From Glandiceps talaboti (lineage: Eukaryota; Hemichordata; Enteropneusta; Spengelidae), in the NCBI RefSeq assembly GCF_964340395.1, contig NC_135555.1, forward strand, positions 22,491,225 through 22,555,224: a stretch of DNA of 64,000 bases, in the 5' to 3' direction. A program made the position numbers and the translations under genes. The notes under the pieces are model-generated. The model made no database searches. It had not been told where the DNA came from and was given only the letters and a program-made list of their open reading frames with translations. This document shows positions 1 through 11,631 of this stretch, one piece after another. The stretch's first letter is position 1. Each line of letters starts with the position of its first letter.

Positions 1-1183
1 CAAATTTAGGAAAAAAACATCATTGCTGTTGGAATGTATGGGTTGGTGATATCTGTTGTAACAAGGTTTCATGATTTTTGAAATTATCTGTATCAAACCT
101 ATGCAATTCTAAAGTAAAACTCTAAAAATCACCAGAATAAATTGTAAATTTACTAAATACCTAAATACCAGCAGTCCTTGAGAATTCGAACTACACAACT
201 TGGTTCAGTCTTTCATCACAAAATCTCCAAATGTGTACACATACATTTGAGTACAAGTTGACATACGCGACTCCATACTGTATATCGTTTGTTTATGGAT
301 AGAAATTCAAAATCCGACAGTTTTAAAGATCGTCTGCTGCTCCAGCTGACACTGTAGTTTAGTATTGTGACAACTCGATGTGTGTACATGCGTATGTACG
401 TATTTCTGGGTCCCAAATTCAGACGATAACAGACACCGATATCATTCATGTCATCAGGGACAAGTGACATCACGGTAGCATTCATTGTTACAGGAATACT
501 TATAAATTATCCAGAAATTCTCGATCATAAAGGCTTGCGAAGTGTCGAGTGTGAGAAATGGCGTCCGTTACTAATACTACTGTGTGCGCGCGAGGTGAAT
601 GACGTCACTAGAATTGAATACAATGTAGCAATGTGCGTTACATTGTCGTATGTGTGCATGCGGTACCGCGGTACACACATCACATACAATATTACAAGTG
701 AGATAGACAACGATAGAAACAAACTCACCAGCTTACAAATGTATTGTTTACATTACTTTGCCGACGATGAGGAATAATCATCATTAATTTACATTAAACT
801 TAGTTGCTAAAATTATGGATGAGTTAAAACAGCAAGGGACATTGCAAATATTTTTTCCGACATTTCATAGGCGAATGTTAATATGCAGTGTTTTTTCGGA
901 GTGTCTGTTGAGGTGTGGGACATTTATGACATCAATTTGAGGAGTATTTATATGAATAATAAGTACTGGTTACCTTTGATAAACGGTTGCCTAATAAAGT
1001 ACACTGAATCCACTGAACTTTAATGATGTCTATATCGCGAGCAAACGTGAAACTGAGATGATGTGGGGGGAACGGTTATTTACGTATACTTTCTAGGGAA
1101 TTGCATAACATACATGTATATCCATGGCCGATACATGTATTTGACCTAAAACCTGTTGTTCTGTATGTCTTTGTAACTTCGTT
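1..1183. other. AT-rich stretch without a recognisable gene
   Basis: I see no exon with credible splice sites and no family I recognise. Short open frames at about 216-485 (minus) and 448-777 (plus) overlap on opposite strands and have no supporting motif. A small GC-rich near-palindrome lies around 655-675. Confidence 0.4.

Positions 1184-1214
<31 letters not shown>
1184..1214. repeat. (TTG)n microsatellite
   Basis: About ten uninterrupted TTG units lie in non-coding DNA. Confidence 0.95.
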
Positions 1215-1215
<1 letters not shown>

Positions 1216-1333
1216 AATGATTCAGTTTGCTTCATCGTACATTACAGTATAGCAAGTATAGTATAGTATATGACAAGTTGAGAACTACACGACACGTCTG
1301 TTTACATGTAATACAGGCTTCAACATGTGCCTT

Positions 1334-1693
1334 ATGCAGGAGTCAATGTCACCCCCCCCCCCACCTCGGGGCATAGTGGGGGATTTGGAAATTAGTCTTA
1401 TAAAATTTGTCAAATTCCCCACTCCCTGGGCATGGGGCAAGACATTCTGGAAAATCACCACCTAAAAGGAGTAATACTCCCAACATTTCCCCCACCCTAA
1501 TGGGTGGGGCATTCACAAATTCTGACTGACACACAACCACTCTTTTACGTCCGTGAAAATGACTAGGGGGTGAATATGAGGCAATTGCCCCACCCCCTCG
1601 GGCATTGTTTCATGGCAAACACGGTCTAATCCCCCACATTTGTCTCGTATCGCCCGAGGTGGGGTCCCTCGGGCATTACATTGACTCGTGCAT
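1334..1693. mobile_element. TIR element with C/G tracts
   Basis: The left end ATGCAGGAGTCAATGT (1334-1349) and the right end ACATTGACTCGTGCAT (1678-1693) are inverted repeats with one mismatch in 16. Just inside them, CCCCACCTCGGG (1359-1370) pairs with CCCGAGGTGGGG (1653-1664). The interior is rich in C and G runs and has no convincing coding capacity. No clear target duplication flanks it. I call it a MITE-like non-autonomous DNA element; the superfamily is not determinable from one copy. Confidence 0.55.
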
Positions 1694-3891
1694 TAGTAGG
1701 AGTACGTTGTGTTAGACTGGTTAGTACCTTGCCTTTACCACGTTTCCAACCCGAATTAGCAATTACGATTTTATGTGCATTTCACCTGTTTCTATTTCAA
1801 TCGTGCACAATGAACCAAGAAACACAACACTCTAAAAAATATACACACTATACTTGCCAATGGTCATCACAATAAACTTTACCGATTCAACGAACGTTTT
1901 GAAGGCCAGCAGTCACGGTAAATGTAACTGGTTCCCTGACCAATTTAGTAGTTCCCCGCTTGTGGCTCATGATCAAAGTGAAATCGAAAATTGTGTTTGA
2001 ACTGATATAAAGAAGGCAAGTCAGCTTCATGATGATAGCAGACTACCGAGAGTTGATTGCTTTTATTTTGATACATAATTATAACATGTATCATTGTCGA
2101 AATCAACATAAAAAGACACAACGCTGTACTGATGTTGCAATTCAGTGTTGCCATATTGTTGTGTCTACCTGGATCATGGCAAACACAGGTTCATATAACA
2201 TATACGGTCACAACACAGTACAGTCAATACGTCAAAACAAAATGATAAATAGATAAAACAAAAATAAGACATTCCTAGCCATAGTTCTCTTCAGCATATT
2301 CAAATTTTATTTTACAAGACAAAAATAGTCATAGACGATACACCATGCCACATGTACAGTGAGTCTTCAGTACACGCACGGGACGGGAAGTTTTTTGAAA
2401 GACAACGAAAATGCTTCGTGTCACTCTGTGGATGGTAATGAACGCAATCAAGAGAAAATCAAATAACGTGAGTACATAGTTTTCAAGGTGGCTGGTTATC
2501 AGACAAAACTAAAAAGCCCAAAGTGTAAAATAAGATATCTAGAAAATATTTGACGATTACGCGGCAAAACAAGACTAGCAATGTTATCACGAGCGAAAGT
2601 GTTCCAGGTGAATTTAACCCTTGACCTATTTTCATAAGGACGTCGAAGGAAACGAGGTCAGTGTGACATCTCAAGCATGATCAACAACGTTTGCATGAGT
2701 AAGTACAACTAAATGTTGTCTAAACTTTAGTGGAAGAGAAATTATGTTGATCAGACACAGACTATTTTCAAATTCTTACAACATCTTGACGATAAGAAGC
2801 AAATGTGACACTGACAGACAGGCTAGTCCGTCCGTACACCATACAGGAGGCACAAACATACCACATGTGCATCTGGTTGACTGGGATTGATTGAGATCAC
2901 GTAATATTTAGCACTAACTTTATGCTGTTGCTTCCAAATATTATTGAACTGCAATCTTTTTAAACAAGTCATGGAAATTGCCAGAAATCTGATTATTTTA
3001 TGACTGAATATGTTACGATCATAAATTCCCTTACTTTCAGTTAAATTTTCTGATGGGAAGCATTTAGTGTGAAATCTGATGAGCGACATTGATGGGTACA
3101 GTGACGTAATTCGTAAACAAATCTAACGTTGGTAACTTTTATTTTTGTAAATGGTCCTTAAATATCAAGTACACCTGTCTTCATAGCAAACAGAAATTTG
3201 AGGCCAAATTTTGCCACGAATGGATACATCATTTGACTCCACAATATAATAAGCACGGCAATAGCTCAAAAACCTGGCTCAAATTTTATAACACTCGCAC
3301 AGCTCAGAGCGCCTGCAGGGGGTCGGAAAAAATCGATTATCTTTTCAGTAAACTTTGCAACACTGTATTATCATAATTTTGTACCTGTCAATGTACTGCT
3401 GCATACAGTGTAGAAGAAATACTACTACTAAACATTTCATGGAATATTTGTAACAGTATGTTGTGAAAGTCTACGATGATTTGAAAACAGCAGTGATTTC
3501 GGAATAATATTACAAATATTGTGAGACGCATTGCAAATATTGTTTTCAGGGAATGTCATCAGCAACTTTATAAATCATTACAGAACAATGTATTTGTCTG
3601 TACCTTGCTCGGTCGTGATGCGAGCTGTTCAGACAAATATCGGGGGGGGGGGGGCCTAGTCCCTTATATGAGTATACATTTATTTGCCACACTTTTGGGT
3701 TCGTTATTGGTAAAAGCCAAACTAGTCCGAAACATGTGAAGTCACAGTCAGTTACACTGGCATATACAAATAAATAATTTAGGTTCGAACAAACTCTATA
3801 GATTCCTGAGGATATTTCACACTGATCTATGTTTTGTCATTGCACAGAACTGCTAATAGTATATACAAACATTTAGACTTTTGTCGACAGG
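1694..3891. other. non-coding, no recognised feature
   Basis: Only short shadow ORFs are present. A G-run of about 11 lies near 3643-3653. I find no splice-bounded exon, RNA gene or tandem array here. Confidence 0.4.
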
Positions 3892-3965
3892 GCACACTCC
3901 ACAGTATTATGACAGACATTAGATTTGAATTATTAAAAGTTCAGTTATTAAAGTGTGGAGTGTGC
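3892..3965. repeat. hairpin with 12-bp stem
   Basis: GCACACTCCACA (3892-3903) is matched exactly by TGTGGAGTGTGC (3954-3965), leaving a 50-nt AT-rich loop. It may be the ends of a very small foldback element. Confidence 0.6.
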
Positions 3966-4560
3966 ATAATTAGTAATAAATTAAATAATACTTATATATA
4001 TATATATTCATATACAGAGGAGTAACCAAACTCCAAACTGTTATAACTTGAGCTTGAATGAGAAATGTCGCAAAATTAATTGAGTAGTATAGTAAACTTC
4101 AACTTCAGTGATATTCAACTAAAGTCCTCCCAGACATTTTCATTATGATATATTATATTATAGCATTACCAATTCCAGTGAATTTTGTGACGTCATCGCT
4201 GTACATTATTACTGATAATGTACTCCGTTATTGGGCATCGCGGCCCCGGAACGAGCATAACAATACAAGCTTATTTGTTCTGTTTCTTCATACGACGAGG
4301 TATTTTTTCTAAATGTATGTTGTTACTTATGATTGTCATTTCCACTGTTTAAAAATACAACGCATTCATGAAACAAATTTGTGTTCACAGCAGTTCATTG
4401 AAGTGTATATGTGTGTGTACCTGTACGTACATTTCGCTATGATTAGTATTCAGCTTCCGGGCCGAACATGGCAGACGATGTTCAGCGCTGTGTATATTAT
4501 ACGTTGTTTTGCGTTTCTCGGTCCACAAATTCACTGGAATTGGCAAAACTATAAAATAAT

Positions 4561-4702
4561 AACAATAATGTATGCCCTCCCAGTCCATAATGGACTCAAG
4601 TAAACTTTGCACTCCATAATGGGCTCGGCTGTCGCCTCGCCCATTATGTCGTTCAAAGTTTGCTTTCGTCCATTATGGGCTGGGAGGGCGTACATTATTG
4701 TT
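4561..4702. mobile_element. 142-bp foldback element
   Basis: The left arm 4561-4609 and the right arm 4654-4702 are near-perfect inverted repeats about 49 bp long. They share the blocks AACAATAATGTA and GCCCTCCCAG and a CCATAATGG core. The spacer holds a second smaller inverted pair around the word CCATAATGGGC. This is a compact MITE-like structure with no coding capacity. Confidence 0.7.
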
Positions 4703-4983
4703 TAAATATTACACCCCTTAACTTTTTCATTTTCCTAACATGTAATTTTGAAATTACTTTTACTATATTTTAGACTCTCACAAATTGAATGCAGAAGTAT
4801 GTACAGATAAATTTGTGAAAGGGCGCCCTCAAACATCAATCAGCATAGCAAATATGAGCCGGCATAGCAAATATATGCTCAAACGGATGCATTTTATTGA
4901 CAATAGTACCAAAAGGCACCATTCCTCTAAATTGTCTCTCACACAATGCATTATTATTATAAACTTTTTAAACCCCTTCACTT

Positions 4984-4986
<3 letters not shown>

Positions 4987-5015
<29 letters not shown>
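4987..5015. repeat. (AAT)n microsatellite
   Basis: About nine AAT units. Confidence 0.95.
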
Positions 5016-5019
<4 letters not shown>

Positions 5020-5268
5020 AACATCACATTTGGTGTAAAAATATCTAAGAATAAATCTAGGTTTTCTTGCACCTAGAAAGTTTGAAGTACTAGTGTGTGT
5101 CAATTAAGCAACATAATCCTAATTTAATCATAAATTGACAGTTTGATTTGCTGTATTTTATTTCATCGAAATAGATGAAAATAACCAACTGCCTTGCTGC
5201 ATCATCCATTAAATCCCCATTTCAGCATTCTTGAGGAAACTAAATTTGTCCTGTACTCTTCTAATGGA

Positions 5269-5448
5269 AAGTGTGTTTGCTAAGGGTTTGGAACCCTGGT
5301 AACAATTCAAGAAGTAGTAAATCTGGTAAAACTGACAGTAACCCCATACACTATTTACAAGGATTGTGGTGGGATGGGGAATCCTGGTAAAATGAAAGGG
5401 GAACTCAGGTAGATTTTGCCTACTTACCGCCCTTAACAAAAAACACTG
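5269..5448. mobile_element. MITE with CAGTG-type ends, uninterrupted copy
   Basis: The right end reads CCCTTAACAAAAAACACTG. The left end (AGTGTGTTTGCTAAGGG) is its degenerate inverted repeat. A second copy at 28094-28565 shares both ends and the internal block GGTAAAATGA. CAGTG-like termini recall hAT elements, but no 8-bp target duplication is visible, so the superfamily is uncertain. This copy serves as the empty site for the element nested in the other copy. Confidence 0.6.
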
Positions 5449-7454
5449 AAACAACACTCCCACAGCTCTGTCTCCTTCCTTTTACCTGTGCCAGAGCCTC
5501 TACATGTAGGTTATGAAGTATGTAAATGTTACCATTTTTCTCACACATTTACCATATATCTTGCTAAAATACAAGGGCAAGGTTCAATTGGTAAATCATA
5601 AATGACTGAGCATGTACAATTGCAGGTCATTCATTGAAATAAATTGACATTTGAAAAAGATTTTTTTTGTTTGTTCTGTGCCTGAAAAAAAGGGGTGGGT
5701 GCTATTTCAATGTGTCCAAGGTCTGTCTATGTAAAGCCATATATCAAACATGCAATGGCCAATTTTATTCAAAACCTTGATGATTTCACACCCAACATTT
5801 GAGAATTTTTATTTACATACCAAAACCAGTCAAATGTCTCTTGTTGAGAAAAATGTGTTGATCACTTTTGCAATTATTTGTAATTTGTGATGTAATTTTA
5901 TTTGAATTGTCGATGATATTCTTCAGTGGTAAAAATATCTAATTTAGTGTCATCGCTGGCTGCATCAGAACACTACATTGTGAAATCTTTGTAAATTAAC
6001 AGCTCTAGCAAAAAAAAGGTTATGTCAGTATTGATTGTGTGTGTTGATTGTATTTTTTCACTTTATTTAATCATAGCATTTTGAGTAGTGCCTGACCATT
6101 TCTTGTTTATTGTCAATTATGTTTTTTTTTGTTTCTCTTGCAGCCTGCATGTAGCAGATCCATGGAGTATTGCACACTTAGAACCTACATGTGTTTCTCT
6201 ATTCATTTCCTATACCAAGCTGAACATTAGTAGGACAGGTTGAAGGGGTGAAAAAAAAGATTATGAAAACTTATCACTTGTCCAGTGAGTCCACATAGTT
6301 GATAATTTTTGTGGTCTAAATATGCACCTTTGCAATCGATTTATATTTTCATTTGCTTATTGCCATTATCAACAAATATTACTCAGCAAGTTTCTGTAGG
6401 TACAAGACAGTTCTGTCCATAATATACCGGACTATATTAATTGTCATGGCCTAATTAAAATTAAAATTATTATATTCATATATAAAAATAATATAGCATA
6501 ACATGATTTTTTTGGCTCATGATCAGTTATTATAAGTAGAATCACATTATATTGTGACATGTCAATATGAAGAATTTTTGTTCTAACCTTTATATAAATA
6601 TCAATATTAATTTTTTTTATTTCAACATTTATATAAAATCTTGCTAAATATTTCCTCTTGTGCATGTCCCATGTCAATATATTTCTTTTACTTCCACTTG
6701 CACATCTACTATATTTCCTCCAGTCACTAGTGTTTGTTTCTTTTTTCACAGAACTATTTTAAAATAAAATCATGGAAAAATTTGCAGTTGATTCGATGAC
6801 CTAACCTAAGAAATCATGCAATTTATTATTGACCAGTGATGAATGATGTATGTTTTCTTGATAGACTAAAGCAAGATGTATCAAGGACAGCTGGTCCAAA
6901 TTGTTTCTCGAAAGACGTCTCTCTAACTGCTACATTGTTTATAGTTTTCAAGACTTGTTGGCACCATACCATACAATGTAACCAAAATACCATCAGACAC
7001 GTGAATAAACACATACTTGGGTCCTTACATTATTAATCTTTCTACTAAGTTTTATGTAAATTCATTGATAATTCTTTGAGATATTACTGCAAAGTAAACA
7101 AGCCAAGGTGAAATGATAATCTGTCTAGAGCTAGTCAGCATATACTTTTACTGTATTGTTCCATAAACAAGGCTTTTTCCCCCATGTCTTTCATTGTGCC
7201 GTACTCAGATTAGATGGTGTTATTGTGAGTGTAAGATTGATTGTTTCAATAGATTTCAACCGAGTGGTGTTGCTGAAGAAGTTGTTTAGAGCTCAGCACC
7301 TCCTTGTAAGTTGTACACCCATCAAGATCGCTGTCCAAGCTATGTCTCGTCTAGTCTCGCTTCACTTCTCGGGTCATTTTTGCCTTGTAAATGTTTGGCA
7401 TGAAGGAAGGGTTTCGTAGCCGGCTCGCAGCAAATAATCAGACAGAGTATTTGT
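5449..7454. other. non-coding, no recognised feature
   Basis: Very AT-rich sequence, with its most AT-rich part at 6440-6750. I found no exon, tandem array or RNA gene. Open frames here lack splice-site support. Confidence 0.4.
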
Positions 7455-7615
7455 ATCTCAAGATTTAACGAATACATTTGTACTTCTGAATCAGTAAACA
7501 ATTATGGATTTTAGTAATTCCTTTATTTTTTGGCACCAACATTTAATTAGTAATAAAGACATTCCCATCAACTTTTGAGGTACATTGGAAATATTGTTGT
7601 GACGTGTTTTATGTT
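7455..7615. repeat. dispersed repeat, copy 1 of 2
   Basis: It shares long blocks with 13335-13492, including TTTGTACTTCTGAATCAGTA, AGTAATAAAGACAT and AATATTGTTGTGA. No termini were defined. Confidence 0.6.
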
Positions 7616-7632
7616 TGTGTGCTGGTTATATG

Positions 7633-7899
7633 CCAATCTGATTAAAATCCGATGTAGATGTCGGCTAATCGTTCATTGCTATTTTACATTCGTTATATTG
7701 CCTGAATTGACCGTCATGGTACATGTTTACGTTTTTATTCTGGTCGCCTCCTCTACTAGAGAAGGCGATCAGAGGAGGCGATCAGGATAAAAACGTAAAC
7801 ATGCGTACCACGAAGGTACGTCAATTCAGGCTAAATAACGAAGTATTATAGCAAAATGAACGATTAGCCGACATCTACATCGGATTTTAATCAGATTGG
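7633..7899. mobile_element. 267-bp near-perfect foldback
   Basis: The arms of about 120 bp (7633-7754 and 7771-7899) are inverted copies that differ at scattered positions only. The outer ends are CCAATCTGATTAAAATCC and its complement. The 16-nt spacer itself repeats the word GGCGATC. RNA from either strand would form a long hairpin. No target duplication was identified. Confidence 0.8.
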
Positions 7900-7979
7900 T
7901 TATAGGCAATCCTGATCACAAAAGAAAATTCGGCCGTTGTGGGCGCTCTTTTGAACCCTTTATTATAAGGATGCCACCA

Positions 7980-8466
7980 GTGATGTAGTCTACAGTCTAG
8001 GGAGGGATGACGACGACGCCCCCGACGACGCATTTTATAGTCTGGTACAGTCTAATCTCGGTTACCCTGACTCTCAACCTAGGCTATGAAGTGAGCCATC
8101 AGCGGTGAGGTTAGGTAACCGAGACTAAGTTAGTCGAGGGAGTGATTATAACGACGCACCCGGCGACATCTTTATTTATTTATTTATTTTATTCACATAC
8201 CATCCAATAGGCATAATCCAATAACAGGATGAGAAAAAAACAATAAAAAATAGAATACAAAGAAAATAGTAAATAAAATACACAAATAAAACAATATACA
8301 TACACTAATGACAAAATGTAATATTAAAACGTACACACAAAACATTCTTGGGAGGGATGATAAGCACGCCACCAGCAACGCATTTTACATTGTAGGGAGG
8401 GGTGCATTTTTACACCATAGGTAGGGGTGAAAAGGGCGCCCTCAGCGACGCATTTTACAGTCTAAG
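7980..8466. repeat. cluster of GGGAGGGATGA / CGCATTTTAYA repeats
   Basis: The words GGGAGGGATGA (near 8000 and 8350) and GACGCATTTTA (near 8030, 8375 and 8450) recur with short spacers. A pair CTCGGTTACC / GGTAACCGAG near 8055-8125 forms a stem. A TTTA run lies at 8170-8190. These look like degraded pieces of small inverted-repeat elements. Confidence 0.45.
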
Positions 8467-8484
8467 TATGTCATTGTTTAGGTT

Positions 8485-8718
8485 TTATTCCAAATCAACA
8501 CTCTTATCACTCACCTTTACTATTACAATAAAACAGTACGTCACTGAATAAAATCTATCGGACTCGTCTGGAAAAATATTAACAAAGTCAAGGATATTTG
8601 CCGTTTGTATCACTATCTCCCTGATTTCAATGAAATCATAGTCGATAAATGTCACTGTATTCCATGATTTACACGTACCACTACATGTGGCTAATAAGCT
8701 GTAGTTGGTACATGACAA
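8485..8718 (-). CDS. possible internal exon, unassigned
   Basis: A minus-strand open frame of 77 codons contains, near its end, a consensus splice donor (AAG followed by GTGAGT at about 8510). The coding part would then be about 70 residues. Composition is protein-like, with an acidic block and hydrophobic beta-like stretches around the words CSGTCKSW and DESDRFYSVTYC, but I recognise no domain. The upstream acceptor is not clear. A MITE copy sits just upstream at 8744-8850. It could belong with the candidate terminal exon at 10417-10668 on the same strand, but the order would be reversed (10.4 kb lies upstream), so that linkage is doubtful. Confidence 0.25.
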   Translation of the reverse strand: MSCTNYSLLATCSGTCKSWNTVTFIDYDFIEIREIVIQTANILDFVNIFPDESDRFYSVTYCFIVIVKVSDKSVDLE

Positions 8719-8743
8719 TACTATCCAAGGTTAGCCAATTATC

Positions 8744-8850
8744 TAGACTGTAAGATACGTAGTGACGTTTCGCCCTCACCGACCTCGTCTAGGTAGGGGT
8801 TGGCCGATGTGTGAGGGCGCCCCGACGGTCACGGCGTACCTTACAGACTA
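8744..8850. mobile_element. MITE family with 9-bp TSD, copy 1
   Basis: The ends TAGACTGTAAGATACG and CGTACCTTACAGACTA are inverted repeats. The element is flanked on both sides by CCAATTATC (8735-8743 and 8851-8859), a perfect 9-bp target duplication. Its centre carries GTGTGAGGGCGCCCC. The 9-bp duplication is typical of Mutator-like (MULE) elements; this copy is far too short to encode a transposase. Confidence 0.85.
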
Positions 8851-9465
8851 CCAATTATCTAAAGCTCTACAAACTGTATCACACCATTATTAGGTTCATT
8901 ATATTTACATGTCATGCCATACAAAAGTAGAGTTTTTAACAAACAAAGAAACAATTACCTAACTATACATAAACAAGGCTACAATTTTTTTCAGAAACCG
9001 GAGAAAAAGTGGGACTCTGAGCAAGTGTGTCTACGAATTAAAATATAACACATCTACTAAATGCAGCAGATTTCGATGAAATGATGTAAAATTTACACCT
9101 AATCTATTTGTTATTTTGATTTCTTCCACTTTTTTGATATTTTGCAATTAAAATACAACATTTCAAAACCTTGGATAACAATTATTGTTTTGCAGTAGTT
9201 TCACCTGTAAAGTGTAATATTGAAAATTATGATGTAAAATTTATCACATTGGCTGATTTCTTGGTAGGTAACAAAAATTCAAAATATATCAGAAGTGTTA
9301 ATTCAAATATTTCTGGATTACACAGATATTACTAATGCCGACTGCACCTCTAATAAGTCAAAGTTTAACCACATTGTGTTATTATATGCCAATTTTAAAG
9401 TACGCATCGTCCCAGTACTATAGTTACACCAACCATTTAAACAACGCACATTATACATGACGAAC

Positions 9466-9548
9466 GAGTGAGTGAGTGAGTGAGTGAGTGAGTGAGTGAG
9501 TGACTGACTGAGTGGGTGAGTGAGTGAGTGAGTGAGTGAGTGAGTGAG

Positions 9549-9584
<36 letters not shown>

Positions 9585-9782
9585 TGAGTGCGTGAGTGAG
9601 TGAGTGAGTGAGTGCGTGCGTGCGTGAGTGAGTGCCTGCCTGCGTGAGTGCGTGCGTGCGTGCGTGCGTGAGTGAGTGAGTGAGTGAGTGCGTGCGTGCG
9701 TGCGTGAGTGATTGAGTGAGTGAGTGAGTGAGTGAGTGAGTGAGTGAGTGAGTGAGTGAGTGAGTGAGTGAGTGAGTGAGTA
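9466..9782. repeat. (GTGA)n tract with GTGC variants
   Basis: A continuous tetranucleotide array of about 315 bp in which blocks of GTGA alternate with blocks of GTGC. Period 4 leaves several frames open, which creates long Thr-His-Ser ORFs on the minus strand that are artefacts. Confidence 0.95.
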
Positions 9783-10416
9783 AGCAAATACTTTCATTGT
9801 ACCCCTAAAACAAGAAAAACATAGTTCATCACTGTATTTATTCTTTGTTCCATACATATCCCTCTTTGTAAGGAAAATCTCAGCTATAAAATTCAAAATA
9901 TATCAGAAGGTGCTAATTAAAATATTTCTGGATTACACAGATTGCACGATTGACATTTTTTTCAAAAATATTAATCATGGAAAGTTTTCCCCGACTATGT
10001 CAGCTTTCAAAAATGCCAATCGTGCTACTCGATTGACATTTTTGAAATGCAAGATTGACATTTTTGGTCTTGTCTTCAAAGAAAGCACCATCATTACACT
10101 TTTGATGTATTTTAGACTGTCAATACTGTCGATGTCAAATATGTCAAATAACAATCTCTTGTCCATAGTTCAGAGTGTAGCATGTACAGTTTCTTAATAT
10201 TGGTTTCTGTATGCATGTTTGTATCAAATGAAAACAGTGAACACTAATGTGCAAAGCACTGTACCCATACACCTACGTATACAAATGAAGCAAGTTTATA
10301 ACTAAACATATATCGCGACTTTTCCCCTCCCTCTGATAACCTTTTGTGTACGTATACATCAAATGTATCAATTTTCCTTCCACAAGCTTATCAAGATTTC
10401 TCTCTATTTTGACGGT
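9783..10416. other. non-coding, no recognised feature
   Basis: The phrase AATTCAAAATATATCAGAAG occurs at both 9271-9296 and 9888-9908, so the (GTGA)n tract is flanked by a short duplication. Several TTGACATTTTT-like words repeat near 9950-10070. No exon was seen. Confidence 0.35.
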
Positions 10417-10668
10417 TTATTTCTTGACCATTTGAGTCTCGTAATACACGAGATCTGTGTGATAGCTACTGTTGATGCGCACACACAAGTCAGAGAACTT
10501 AGTTGCCAAGGGCAACAAAAATACCGTACGGTCACGTGTATCATCTACTATTCGTTCGATGACGATTCCATAATTCGGTTGTGAGCGAAGACGATGAAAG
10601 CGGCGGCACAGTCCTCTCTCCATATACCACAGAAAATCGTCAATTTGTAAGTACATGGATTCAAAATA
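10417..10668 (-). CDS. possible terminal exon, unassigned
   Basis: On the minus strand a good acceptor (ATTTTCAG, ending at 10669) is followed by 83 open codons and a TAA whose AAATAA context overlaps an AATAAA word. The peptide begins YFESMYLQIDD and contains FLLPLATKFSDLC. It looks like real protein but matches no family I can name. If real, it would be the last exon of a minus-strand gene whose earlier exons lie at higher coordinates. Confidence 0.35.
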   Translation of the reverse strand, partial: YFESMYLQIDDFLWYMERGLCRRFHRLRSQPNYGIVIERIVDDTRDRTVFLLPLATKFSDLCVRINSSYHTDLVYYETQMVKK

Positions 10669-11631
10669 CTGAAAATTTACTTTCTCTTTATGTTACGGAG
10701 GTCATGAAAGGTGCATATGTCCAGGTTAGACTCGCAGTCAACATTATTTACGACTAAAAACAACTATAGATGAGCAGATTTACCATTCGTCCCGAAAACA
10801 AGCGTTACTACCATTCTCAACACAGAGGGCGCAATCCACTACGCATATACGTACGCCATACGAATACAACTGTTTTCGAGGACCGAGTTAGTATCATCTG
10901 AAAACTCTTATGACAACTACGATTGTTTCAATTTTCTATCATTTTCGTTTAACTTCATGGTGCAAAGGTTCGTGCAGCAATTGATTAATTTAGATTACTT
11001 TCAATATCCCCATCGATTAATATCCCATACCACATTATAATGGTATCCGTCATTTTATTTGCCATCGAAAACAGATTCAGGATTATCACTGATGAGGTTA
11101 TGAACTTTACACTATTCACAATATTCACATAAAACCTAGCTATAGCTTCAACTATTGTAGGATGCATACCTTTCATGACATTACACTTGTCTTCTGACAT
11201 TGCAAGAACAATTGTTTGCAAAGTATATATTTTTAGAGTATATCATTTCTAAGTAAGTAAGTATTGAGTTCTGATCAGTCAATAGCAAATGGTGGTTAGA
11301 GACGCTATCCCAGTGCAGTAAGAAGTATACTACGAATACCTTTATAATATACAGCAATGTTTGAAGACAAAATGTATAAAGTCGACTTTAGCATCATTGT
11401 GCCCAAAAAGTATTTCTCATGACGTCATAACAATACGACCAACATAACTTCTTGCTTTCAGTGTGTGATATCTACTTCGTCATTGCACAGACAACTAACA
11501 CATACTTGTCTGTGGTCATTGAAGCGATGCGAAAAGCCCATAGGGGGTTTCTCAAGAAATAAAGTAAAGTTCCTTCCCTTCCCTACCCTCTCTAACGAAC
11601 TTCATTCATTGACGTAATTATTTCAAGTTGA
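10669..11631. other. non-coding, weak ORF only
   Basis: A minus-strand open frame at 10985-11221 contains a GTATGC donor-like site after MSEDKCNVMK, but there is no acceptor or homology to support it. Confidence 0.3.

Noticed and set aside
448-777. 109-codon ORF near the window start
   Set aside because: No homology, overlapped by an opposite-strand ORF, and no splice or promoter evidence.
9318-9896. 192- and 116-codon Thr-His-Ser ORFs
   Set aside because: They are translations of the (GTGA)n/(GTGC)n tract, open in more than one frame.
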